Source of the DNA: Bacteroidota bacterium | GTDB lineage: Bacteria; Bacteroidota; Bacteroidia; UBA8524 | DNA length: 6,548 nt | Direction: 5' to 3' | Assembly (NCBI GenBank): GCA_003531115.1 | Contig: DQHT01000116.1 | Location: 19,193-25,740 of the forward strand | Part shown: one piece after another, positions 1 through 6,465 of the stretch | Layout: every line of letters begins with the position of its first letter | Numbering within the stretch: position 1 is the first letter of the stretch | Notes under the pieces: model-generated | Told to the model about the DNA's origin: nothing | What the model saw: the letters and a program-made list of their open reading frames with translations, nothing else | Databases searched by the model: none | Made by a program: the position numbers and the translations under genes

Positions 1-335
<335 letters not shown>

Positions 336-363
336 TTTTTTAACGATAAAAAGGAATACGCTT

Positions 364-1737
364 ATGGCAAACCTATTGGTTATTGATGATGAAAAAACGA
401 TCCGCAACACCCTGAAAGAGATCCTCGAATACGAAGGGTATCGGGTCGACGAAGCCGGCGATGGCGCTGCCGGACTGGAGATGGTAAAGAACAACAATTA
501 CGATGCGGTTCTTTGTGATATCAAAATGCCAAAAATGGATGGTCTTGAACTGCTTCCAAAGATACTTGAGATGTCGCCTGACACACCGGTTATCATGATC
601 TCCGGTCATGGAACCATTGAAACAGCAGTTGAGGCGACCAAAAAGGGCGCCTACGATTTTATCTCAAAACCCCCAGACCTGAACCGTTTGTTAATCACCC
701 TGCGTAATGCGGTAGAGAAGCAGAGTCTGGTTGTAGAGACCAAGATCCTGAAAAGAAAGGTGAGCAAAACCACCGAGATCATTGGCGAGTCACCGGCAAT
801 AGAAAAAATACTGGACACCATCGACAAAGTGGCTCCTACAGAGGCTCGTGTACTGATCACCGGAGAAAACGGTACCGGAAAAGAACTGGTGGCCCGCTGG
901 ATCCATGAAAAAAGTAACCGTGCAAACGGTCCCCTGGTAGAAGTGAACTGTGCCGCCATTCCGGGAGAACTGATCGAATCGGAATTATTCGGACATGAAA
1001 AAGGCTCCTTTACCTCGGCCATCAAACAACGAATTGGGAAGTTTGAACAAGCCAATGGAGGAACTCTTTTTCTTGATGAGATCGGCGATATGGGCTTATC
1101 CGCCCAGGCCAAAGTGCTTCGTGCCTTACAGGAGAGTAAAATTACCCGGGTGGGTGGAGATAAAGAGCAAACTGTTGACGTACGCGTTGTTGCAGCTACC
1201 AATAAAGACCTCTTAAAAGAAATTGAAGACGGAAACTTCCGGCTTGACCTTTACCACCGCTTAAGTGTGATTCTGATCCATGTACCTACCCTGAATGAAC
1301 GGGGGGATGATATTCCGTTGATCGCAGAAAAATTCCTGAAAGAAATATGTGAAGAAAGTGGTTACCCGAAAAAGGTATTTTCTCCCCTGGGACTCGAAGC
1401 ACTGAAGACCATTCAATGGACGGGAAATATCCGTGAGTTGCGCAATGTGGTTGAACGTTTGGCCATTATGGGCGACCAAAAGATCACAGAGGAAGATGTG
1501 CAGGCTTATGCCAATATCCAAAAACCGGGAAAAGGTCCGCAAACGGTGTATGATAAGTATGACAAATTTCAGGAGTTCAAGGATTATGCAGAGAAGAATT
1601 TCATCCTCCATAAGCTAAAAGGAAATGGATGGAATATTGCAAAAACAGCACAAGAAATAGATATTCAACGCAGCCACCTCTACAATAAGATAGAAAAATT
1701 CGGCTTAAAACGCGAAGACGCAACCCAGAGCATGTAA
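364..1737 (+). CDS. Sigma-54-dependent NtrC-family response regulator
   Basis: The 457-residue protein is an enhancer-binding activator that uses ATP to open sigma-54 promoters when phosphorylated. It has three domains. The receiver domain (about 3-120) has the acidic pair D8/D9, phospho-acceptor D52, S80 and K102. The AAA+ domain (about 137-365) has Walker A GENGTGKE (167-174), the sigma-54 contact loop as GSFTSA (214-219) where GAFTGA is usual, Walker B TLFLDE (234-239), sensor I VVAATN (275-280), arginine-finger candidates R293 and R299, and sensor II WTGNIRELRN (352-361). A Fis-type helix-turn-helix lies at about 411-450. Length is normal for the family. The start is supported by AAGGA (351-355), 8 nt before the ATG. 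No promoter is evident in the short gap after rnpB, and no histidine kinase gene is present. The family is certain; targets and signal are unknown. It resembles AtoC/ZraR/NtrC proteins, but no specific name is justified. Confidence 0.95.
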   Translation: MANLLVIDDEKTIRNTLKEILEYEGYRVDEAGDGAAGLEMVKNNNYDAVLCDIKMPKMDGLELLPKILEMSPDTPVIMISGHGTIETAVEATKKGAYDFISKPPDLNRLLITLRNAVEKQSLVVETKILKRKVSKTTEIIGESPAIEKILDTIDKVAPTEARVLITGENGTGKELVARWIHEKSNRANGPLVEVNCAAIPGELIESELFGHEKGSFTSAIKQRIGKFEQANGGTLFLDEIGDMGLSAQAKVLRALQESKITRVGGDKEQTVDVRVVAATNKDLLKEIEDGNFRLDLYHRLSVILIHVPTLNERGDDIPLIAEKFLKEICEESGYPKKVFSPLGLEALKTIQWTGNIRELRNVVERLAIMGDQKITEEDVQAYANIQKPGKGPQTVYDKYDKFQEFKDYAEKNFILHKLKGNGWNIAKTAQEIDIQRSHLYNKIEKFGLKREDATQSM

Positions 1738-1738
1738 A

Positions 1739-2698
1739 ATGACCGGTCGTGATATTCATTTTGCAGCCACCCTGCTAAAAGCCGGGAAACTGGTGGCTAT
1801 TCCTACCGAAACAGTCTATGGATTGGCAGCCCGATTTGACGATGATGTCGCTGTAACCGCCATTTTCGAAGCCAAGGCCCGACCCGCGTTCGATCCATTG
1901 ATCGTGCATATTGGCGACTATGCCTGGGTAGATAAACTGGCTGTCGACATACCTTTTGAAGCCCGCGAACTGATCAAAAGTGCCTGGCCCGGTCCTGTAA
2001 CGGTATTGTTGAAAAAGTCGGACCTGGTTTCAGATCTGATCACTTCCGGGCATCCTACCGTTGCCCTACGTATGCCCGGTCACCCGCTAACCCTGGAACT
2101 TTTAAAGATTATTGGTGTTCCGGTAGCTGCCCCCAGTGCAAATCCATTTGGTTATGTGAGTCCGACGCGGGCCGATCATGTCGAAAAACAATTGGGCGAA
2201 AAAGTGGCCTATATTCTTGATGGAGGAGAGGCGCGTGTTGGTCTTGAATCAACGATCGTATCTTTTGTTGGTCCACATCCTGTTGTACTTCGGCTTGGAG
2301 GGATGAGTATGGAAGAACTGACCGAAAAAATGGGGATACTCCCTGAAATTCGCATTGCCACGCACAGCAATCCGCAGGCACCGGGACAAATGGATGCCCA
2401 TTATGCCACCCGAATACCCCTCATACATGTTAAAAACATTCGCGAAGAAGCACAAAATCATCCCGGAAAAGAACTGGCTTTATTAGCCTTTAAAGATGTA
2501 TATTCGGATCTGCCCTGGATACAAAAAGAGGTATTAAGCAGTACAGGAAATATGACTGAAGCTGCACAAAAACTTTTTGCAGCCATGCGTCGCCTTGATG
2601 AAGGAGAGGCTATGTTAATTTTAGCAGAATATTTTCCGGAACAAGGGCTGGGACGCGCTATTAACGACCGTTTGCACCGTGCCAGTCATCGAAAATAA
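1739..2698 (+). CDS. tsaC: Threonylcarbamoyl-AMP synthase, Sua5/YrdC/YwlC type
   Basis: The 319-residue cytoplasmic enzyme condenses threonine, bicarbonate and ATP into threonylcarbamoyl-AMP, the donor for t6A37 in ANN-decoding tRNAs; the TsaB/D/E machinery completes the transfer. The YrdC domain (about 5-190) carries PTETVYGLA (22-30), KARPAFDPL (46-54, in place of the usual KGRP.FNPL form), APSAN (131-135) and ESTIVS (170-175). A linker with APGQMDAHYAT (214-224) matches the SPGM..HYAP motif of Sua5 proteins that closes over the active site. The Sua5 C-terminal domain (about 225-319) follows, and its presence separates this long form from the short E. coli TsaC. The ATG lies 1 nt after the regulator's TAA with no clear Shine-Dalgarno sequence, so operon membership and translational coupling are likely. 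No terminator is seen after the TAA. Confidence 0.95.
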   Translation: MTGRDIHFAATLLKAGKLVAIPTETVYGLAARFDDDVAVTAIFEAKARPAFDPLIVHIGDYAWVDKLAVDIPFEARELIKSAWPGPVTVLLKKSDLVSDLITSGHPTVALRMPGHPLTLELLKIIGVPVAAPSANPFGYVSPTRADHVEKQLGEKVAYILDGGEARVGLESTIVSFVGPHPVVLRLGGMSMEELTEKMGILPEIRIATHSNPQAPGQMDAHYATRIPLIHVKNIREEAQNHPGKELALLAFKDVYSDLPWIQKEVLSSTGNMTEAAQKLFAAMRRLDEGEAMLILAEYFPEQGLGRAINDRLHRASHRK

Positions 2699-2715
2699 AA
2701 AAAATATGAGCCAAG

Positions 2716-2749
2716 TTTGGGATTTTGGCACATTTTTATCATATTTTTG
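2716..2749 (+). promoter_or_regulatory. Candidate Bacteroidota promoter overlapping a sigma-54-like -24 element
   Basis: In the 66-nt gap before the sorting-domain gene, TATTTTTG (2742-2749) matches the Bacteroidota -7 consensus TAnnTTTG exactly. A -33-like TTTG (2716-2719) lies 22 nt upstream of it. Initiation would fall around 2754-2757, giving a leader of only about 10 nt, and no Shine-Dalgarno sequence is visible. The same stretch holds TTGGCAC (2725-2731), identical to a sigma-54 -24 element, but the -12 position reads TATCA instead of TTGCA and lacks the near-invariant G. The housekeeping reading is preferred; the sigma-54 reading is a weak alternative. Confidence 0.5.
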
Positions 2750-2764
2750 TTTTAAACAACCTAT

Positions 2765-3133
2765 ATGAAGAAAGCCTTACTATTCCTATTCCTACTCTTC
2801 ACATTCGGGGTTACCACTCAGGCGGGTGGTCCGGTTACTGATATTATGGGTGATAAAGGCCCGATAATTCGCTACTATCCAAACCCTGTTCAAAAAGTAT
2901 TGACCATTGAAGTTCAGCTTGAATACCTGGATGAATTTGAGAGTGTAGAAGTAAAAATTGTCAATCTCCTTGGTCAGGAGATGATCAAGGCGATCAGTAT
3001 GGATCTTAATGGCATTAACAATGAGATCCGCATTGACATGGCCGATGTTCCCTCCGGCGTTTATTTTTTGGAAGTGTATTCCATGATAAACGGTAATTCT
3101 GTCAAACAGACAAGAAAAATCACGAAAAGCTAA
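2765..3133 (+). CDS. Small secreted protein consisting of a T9SS type A C-terminal sorting domain
   Basis: This 122-residue protein starts with a typical Sec signal peptide: KK, then a hydrophobic run to about residue 15, with likely cleavage after TQA at residue 20. There is no lipobox cysteine. Residues about 36-122 match the Por secretion system tail: YYPNPVQKVLTIEV (37-50), VEVKIVNLLGQEM (61-73), and DVPSGVYFLEVY (94-105) before a basic C-terminus ending in ITKS. In known T9SS cargo this beta-sandwich domain directs passage through the outer membrane and is often removed during attachment to the surface. Here only about 15 residues separate the signal peptide from the domain, so no functional cargo is visible. 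It has its own candidate promoter and a strong terminator, so it is probably a single-gene unit. It could be a small surface protein built from the fold or a remnant of a larger protein; the sequence does not decide. Confidence 0.85.
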   Translation: MKKALLFLFLLFTFGVTTQAGGPVTDIMGDKGPIIRYYPNPVQKVLTIEVQLEYLDEFESVEVKIVNLLGQEMIKAISMDLNGINNEIRIDMADVPSGVYFLEVYSMINGNSVKQTRKITKS

Positions 3134-3152
3134 ACAAAGCATATGAATTTCC

Positions 3153-3187
3153 AGCCCCTGTTTCTTCGGACTCAGGGGCTTTTTTTT
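3153..3187 (+). terminator. Intrinsic terminator after the sorting-domain gene
   Basis: AGCCCCTG (3153-3160) pairs perfectly with CAGGGGCT (3173-3180). Inside the loop a further C(TTCG)G tetraloop closes at 3164-3169. A run of eight T follows (3180-3187). The structure lies 19 nt after the stop codon. On the opposite strand the hairpin is not followed by T residues, so it should act only on + strand transcription. Confidence 0.93.
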
Positions 3188-3188
3188 G

Positions 3189-3217
3189 GTCCATAGTCCA
3201 TAGTCCATAGACCATGG
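3189..3217 (+). repeat. Left array of CCATAG-type heptamers
   Basis: Three perfect GTCCATA units (3189-3209) are followed by a diverged GACCATG unit (3210-3216), ending in the palindrome CCATGG (3212-3217). The array begins one base after the terminator T-run. Its units are inverted relative to those of the array at 3274-3308. The arms 3191-3217 and 3274-3300 can pair with 24 of 27 Watson-Crick matches, one G-T and two T-T mismatches, around a 56-nt loop. Confidence 0.9.
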
Positions 3218-3273
3218 CTGGTGAATGCTAAATCTGAACCTCCATCTCCAAATAGACAACAGTGTTTTTTGCG

Positions 3274-3308
3274 CTATGGTCTATGGTCTATGGTCTATGG
3301 TCCATGGT
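3274..3308 (-). repeat. Right array of heptamers, inverted relative to the left array
   Basis: Four perfect tandem CTATGGT units (3274-3301) and one CCATGGT unit (3302-3308) are seen on the + strand; read on the - strand the unit is ACCATAG. The array ends exactly where the stop codon of the - strand permease gene begins (3309-3311), so it lies in that gene's 3' region. The 56-nt spacer between the two arrays (3218-3273) shows no gene or recognisable signal. Confidence 0.9.
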
Positions 3309-4532
3309 CTAGTTAAACCGGATCGCCTTTACAGGAGAGATACCACTGATGATACGTGCGGGGAGAAGCAAAACGATAATGCAAAAGAGGAAAGTACCTG
3401 CATTAATAGCCAACATCGGCCACAGATCAAGATCAAAGGGCACATGATTCAAATAATAAGAACCGGGATCCAGTTTGATCAGGCCGGAATACTTTTGCAG
3501 CAGGCCCAGTCCTAATCCCACTGCATTTCCATAAAACAAACCCAAAAAGATCAGGTAGGCAGCTTTCCATAAAAAGATCCTTCTGATCTGTACATCACGA
3601 GAGCCCAGTGCTTTAAGAATTCCGATCATGTTCGTTCTTTCGAGGATCAGAATGAGCAGGGCGGTAATGATGTTAATGGCAGCAACAATGATCATTAAGG
3701 TGAGGATGATTACCACATTGGTATCCAGCAAAGAAAGCCAGTCAAAGATCTGAGGCCGGATCTCTCTTGCATTTAACACGCGGTACAAAGGAGGGACAAT
3801 TCCCGCCAATTCGGGTGTAAGTTCATCGATACGATCAAAATCGCGCACACGCACTTCCAGTCCTTCTATCTGGTCATCTCCCCATCCATATAAACGACGC
3901 AAATGTCGCAGGTCAACGATGCCAAAGGTTTTATCGTAATTGTCGAGTCCGGTTTCAAAAATACCCGTTACCACAAAACGGCGTATTCGCACGGGTTGAG
4001 ATTCATTTTGAATAAAGATCACCGAAATTTTTTGTCCGGTATCGAGTTTTAGTTTGTTTGCTGTATAGCGCGACAGGGCCAGTTCTTCTGTGGGCAGACT
4101 GTCGCTCAATGTAGGCAGGCGTCCTGTTTGCATCGACTGCCTTAAAAAGCGGGTATCGTAATCCGTGCCTATACCTTTGAGGATCAGTCCTTCAATATAT
4201 TCTTCCGTTTTTATGATCCCGGCCTTTTGAATGAAGGCTTGCGTATTGAGCACTTCAGGATGGGCTTCTAGTTCTTTGCGGTAGGCTTCATTGTCGGGGA
4301 TTGGTCGGGCTTCGTACGATTCGTTAAAATCGAGCGCATTGATCATCAAATGCGCATTGAAGCCGGTTATTTTTTCGGTGATCTCCCGTTTGTAGCCTCG
4401 CATGATCCCGATTGCCAGGATCATAACAGCGATGGAAATAGCAACAGCCGCGATCCCCAGACGAATTATCAACGAAGAAAAGGAACCTTGTCCTAATGCC
4501 AATCGTCGGGCTGTAAATAGAGGGAATTGCAT
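3309..4532 (-). CDS. FtsX-family ABC transporter permease, LolC/LolE-like
   Basis: The predicted 407-residue inner-membrane protein matches the LolC/LolE permeases that, with the ATPase LolD, release lipoproteins from the inner membrane for transport to the outer membrane. A short cytoplasmic N-terminus (FPLFTARRLALGQGSFSS) precedes TM1 (about 21-45). A large periplasmic domain of the MacB type spans about 46-270. TM2 (about 272-297), TM3 (about 318-345) and TM4 (about 372-392) follow, with the cytoplasmic coupling segment ERTNMIGILKALGSRD (298-313) between TM2 and TM3 and a typical ending, SPVKAIRF. The reading frame is open 88 codons further upstream to 4796, but that extension overlaps the divergent gene and looks non-native, whereas homologous N-termini resemble MQFPLFTARR, so the start at 4532 is preferred. 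No LolD or second permease gene is nearby. It could be another FtsX-type exporter, but the single-gene LolC/E form fits best. Confidence 0.88.
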   Translation of the reverse strand: MQFPLFTARRLALGQGSFSSLIIRLGIAAVAISIAVMILAIGIMRGYKREITEKITGFNAHLMINALDFNESYEARPIPDNEAYRKELEAHPEVLNTQAFIQKAGIIKTEEYIEGLILKGIGTDYDTRFLRQSMQTGRLPTLSDSLPTEELALSRYTANKLKLDTGQKISVIFIQNESQPVRIRRFVVTGIFETGLDNYDKTFGIVDLRHLRRLYGWGDDQIEGLEVRVRDFDRIDELTPELAGIVPPLYRVLNAREIRPQIFDWLSLLDTNVVIILTLMIIVAAINIITALLILILERTNMIGILKALGSRDVQIRRIFLWKAAYLIFLGLFYGNAVGLGLGLLQKYSGLIKLDPGSYYLNHVPFDLDLWPMLAINAGTFLFCIIVLLLPARIISGISPVKAIRFN

Positions 4533-4569
4533 ATTTTCGTTGCGGTGCGGAATTTGAACCGCTTCAAAA
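4533..4569. promoter_or_regulatory. 37-nt divergent start region with a short dyad
   Basis: This gap separates the start codons of the divergent permease and NamZ-like genes. It contains an inverted repeat, TTTGAA (4553-4558) and TTCAAA (4563-4568) around CCGC, ending one base before the NamZ-like ATG. Each direction has an approximate 7-of-8 match to TAnnTTTG (TATTTTCG at 4532-4539 on +; CATTTTTG, reverse of 4565-4572, on -), but neither has a convincing -33 partner. No Shine-Dalgarno sequence is visible for either gene. Promoter function is inferred from position. Confidence 0.35.
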
Positions 4570-5733
4570 ATGCAGAAAACTTTTCTTCTTTTCCTGAGTC
4601 TTTTGTGGATGATGCCCCTTAAGGCACAAATTAAGACTGGTGCTGAACAGCTTAACCGGTATTTGCCTTTTTTGCGCGACAAGCAGGTGAGCCTGGTTGT
4701 AAACCAAACCAGTCGGGTAGGAGCAGTCCATTTGGCAGATACCCTCTTGGGTTCAGGTATTAAGATAAACAGCCTCTTTGCACCTGAACATGGCATTCGT
4801 GGTGATCATGGAGCAGGTGAAAAGGTGGCATCCGGGAAAGATGAAAAAACAGGAATTCCGATCATTTCCCTCTATGGAAATCATAAAAGGCCGACACGTG
4901 AAGACCTGGCGGGAGTGGAATTGGTCGTTTTTGATATTCAGGATGTGGGAGCACGGTTCTATACGTATATTTCCACTTTGCATTATGTTATGGAAGCCTG
5001 TGCCGAACAAGGCATTCCGGTTTTGGTACTCGACCGGCCAAATCCCAATGGCCATTATATTGATGGGCCTGTACTGGACACTGCATACCGATCTTTCGTT
5101 GGCATGCATCCGGTCCCGGTGGTGCATGGAATGACCATCGGTGAATATGCTATCATGATTAACGGAGAGGGCTGGCTGGCCGGTGGAGCGCGCTGTGAGC
5201 TGGAAGTGATTACTATGGTTGGTTACCACCATTCGATGCCTTACGTGCTTCCTGTGGCCCCTTCACCGAACTTGCCTAATTCACTGAGTGTGCAGCTTTA
5301 TCCTTCCTTGTGCTTTTTTGAAGGTACGAACGTGAGTGTCGGACGTGGAACGGCGAGTCCGTTTCAGATCATTGGAAGTCCCTATTTAAGAGGAGATTTC
5401 TGGGACACCAGCTTTATCCCTCAGCCCAACGCTCAGGCAGCACCAAATCCCCCTCATAAAGGAAAATTATGTTACGGGCATTCCTTTCTGGACTTAAATG
5501 AGCCGGGTTTTCGTATGGATAGTTTGAATGTTCAGTGGCTGATCGATGCTTACCAAAGCAGCAGCAGCGATAAGGATATTTTTTTTAACGCTTTCATGAG
5601 CAAACTGGTGGGGAGTGAGGAATTAGAAAATCAGATCAAAGCTGGTATGACGGAAAAACAAATTCGCGCAAGCTGGCAGGATGGTTTATGTGGGTTTAAA
5701 TTGATCCGGAAGAAGTATTTGTTGTATGATTGA
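4570..5733 (+). CDS. namZ: DUF1343 / NamZ-family exo-beta-N-acetylmuramidase, exported
   Basis: The 387-residue protein belongs to DUF1343 (glycoside hydrolase family GH171), whose characterised members (Bacillus subtilis NamZ/YbbC and a Tannerella forsythia homologue) release MurNAc from the non-reducing end of peptidoglycan fragments. A signal peptide covers residues 1-19 (MQKTFLLFLSLLWMMPLKA), so the enzyme should act in the periplasm or outside; there is no lipobox cysteine. Family motifs are NQTSRVG (45-51), FAPEHGIRG (70-78, with E73 in the conserved PEHG), FDIQDVGARFYTY (121-133), LDRPNPNG (154-161), PSPNLP (231-236) and EGTNVSVGRGT (251-261). Length is normal and the C-terminus looks complete. 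The start is fixed by the signal peptide. A run of eight T (5579-5586) lies within the frame, which stays open. The gene is divergent from the permease; a role in cell-wall recycling or use of cell-wall sugar is inferred from the family. Confidence 0.92.
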   Translation: MQKTFLLFLSLLWMMPLKAQIKTGAEQLNRYLPFLRDKQVSLVVNQTSRVGAVHLADTLLGSGIKINSLFAPEHGIRGDHGAGEKVASGKDEKTGIPIISLYGNHKRPTREDLAGVELVVFDIQDVGARFYTYISTLHYVMEACAEQGIPVLVLDRPNPNGHYIDGPVLDTAYRSFVGMHPVPVVHGMTIGEYAIMINGEGWLAGGARCELEVITMVGYHHSMPYVLPVAPSPNLPNSLSVQLYPSLCFFEGTNVSVGRGTASPFQIIGSPYLRGDFWDTSFIPQPNAQAAPNPPHKGKLCYGHSFLDLNEPGFRMDSLNVQWLIDAYQSSSSDKDIFFNAFMSKLVGSEELENQIKAGMTEKQIRASWQDGLCGFKLIRKKYLLYD

Positions 5734-5749
5734 TCCATTCCGGCAACAG

Positions 5750-5793
5750 GATTCCTCTTTGTAACAGCGCACTTATACAAAGATGAAGGAATC
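5750..5793. repeat. Bulged hairpin at the 3' end of the transposase gene
   Basis: GATTCCTCTTTGTA (5750-5763) pairs with TACAAAGA (5776-5783) and GGAATC (5788-5793), giving 14 base pairs interrupted by a 4-nt bulge (TGAA, 5784-5787) and a 12-nt loop. It lies between the convergent NamZ-like and transposase genes and overlaps the transposase stop codon (5792-5794). Neither side carries a T-run, so it is not a standard intrinsic terminator. It could serve as an RNA 3'-end structure for both genes or as a transposase recognition hairpin. Confidence 0.75.
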
Positions 5794-6406
5794 ACCAAAC
5801 CGGTCCAGTTAATTCCAATGTATATTCTTCGTCCAATTCATAAAACAGGAGCTTTTGCGTTTTTTTCGAATGCGCAGCCATAAAAATTGTTTCATTTCCC
5901 CAAATAGAATCCACCAGATCAGGAAATTTTGCATAAAAGGTAGTCATTGACGACCATCTCCATTTGGAAGCATCGCGGGTAAAGCCATGGTGTACGGGAT
6001 TCAGATGGATATAGAGTATGATGGATCTTAAATAGTGTTGCGTGTTTATCTCTTTTCTTTTAAAGGTTTTAACGAACATAGAACCCCTTCGCTTGTATCT
6101 TTTGTTAAAAGACTGGGTATAGCTACTAAAGAAGTTGGCAAAATATTTACTCAGTTTGTGCGATTCGATCAATTTTTCGATGGATTCAAAACGTGGGAAT
6201 TGTTTTAAGAGTTCCTCTTCCGTCCTGATACGCACCAACATATGAAAGTGGTTTGGCATCAGGCAATAGGCGTAGGTTTCGGCTATGGGATTGAGATGCT
6301 TATAAAAATACCGCATAAAGAACGAGTAATTACTTTCTTCGCGAAAGAGGTTTTCGAATCCGTTGGCATGGTTGAAAATATGGTAATACGTGTTTGGAAG
6401 TAACAT
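5792..6406 (-). CDS. Y1/HUH transposase of the REP-associated (RAYT) type
   Basis: The 204-residue protein is a single-strand DNA transposase-like endonuclease of the IS200/IS605 TnpA superfamily, in the branch often found as single chromosomal copies. It starts with MLLPNTYYHIFNHANG, matching the family's N-terminal YHI/V..RG-type strand. The HUH metal-binding motif is in YCLMPNHFHMLV (47-58; H53 and H55). Next come FSSYTQSFNKRYKRRGSMF (93-111) and LYIHLNPVHHGF (131-142), where Y132 is the likely nucleophile, and then KWRWSSM (148-154), a usual family ending block. The frame is intact and key residues are present, so the enzyme may be active. No TnpB or accessory gene adjoins. Base composition looks more AT-rich than the neighbouring genes, by eye only. 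In studied bacteria such proteins act on short palindromic repeats; the nearby hairpin and palindromes are candidates, but the link is inference. Confidence 0.92.
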   Translation of the reverse strand: MLLPNTYYHIFNHANGFENLFREESNYSFFMRYFYKHLNPIAETYAYCLMPNHFHMLVRIRTEEELLKQFPRFESIEKLIESHKLSKYFANFFSSYTQSFNKRYKRRGSMFVKTFKRKEINTQHYLRSIILYIHLNPVHHGFTRDASKWRWSSMTTFYAKFPDLVDSIWGNETIFMAAHSKKTQKLLFYELDEEYTLELTGPVW

Positions 6407-6420
6407 GAGCGAGTAATTTG

Positions 6421-6438
6421 GAAGTATAAAATTACTTC
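6421..6438. repeat. Short inverted repeat upstream of the transposase gene
   Basis: GAAGTA (6421-6426) and TACTTC (6433-6438) form a perfect 6-bp stem around TAAAAT. It lies 14 nt upstream of the transposase start codon, and GGAAGTAA recurs within the first codons (6397-6404). The overlapping TAATTTTA on the - strand is a 7-of-8 match to TAnnTTTG, but no -33 element is seen. A regulatory or transposase-binding role is possible but unproven. Confidence 0.45.
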
Positions 6439-6465
6439 AGCATAATAGACGTAACCAGCGATAAG

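Noticed and set aside
651..1202. - strand reading frame of 183 codons inside the regulator gene
   Set aside because: It is antisense to the conserved AAA+ domain and its Ser/Arg-rich composition is typical of a shadow frame.
3189..3308. CRISPR array
   Set aside because: The units are 7 bp and directly tandem with no unique spacers, and no cas genes are present.
3225..3515. Small + strand reading frame of about 96 codons across the right repeat array
   Set aside because: It runs through the repeat and is antisense to the permease C-terminus; its protein has no family features.
4533..4796. 88-codon N-terminal extension of the permease reading frame
   Set aside because: It lies antisense to the signal peptide and early domain of the NamZ-like gene, lacks any recognisable motif, and the family N-terminus begins at MQFPLFTARR.
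4753..5232. - strand reading frame of 159 codons within the NamZ-like gene
   Set aside because: It is antisense to conserved glycoside hydrolase motifs and resembles no known protein.
5578..5590. Sequence ATTTTTTTTAACG shared exactly with 333-345 after rnpB, containing an eight-T run in the NamZ-like gene
   Set aside because: It encodes in-frame Ile-Phe-Phe-Asn here, so a shared function is unlikely. The T-run could slip, but the frame is intact and one sequence gives no evidence of phase variation.
5750..5793. Intrinsic transcription terminator
   Set aside because: The stem is bulged and AT-rich and neither flank has a T-run, so the terminator label was not used.
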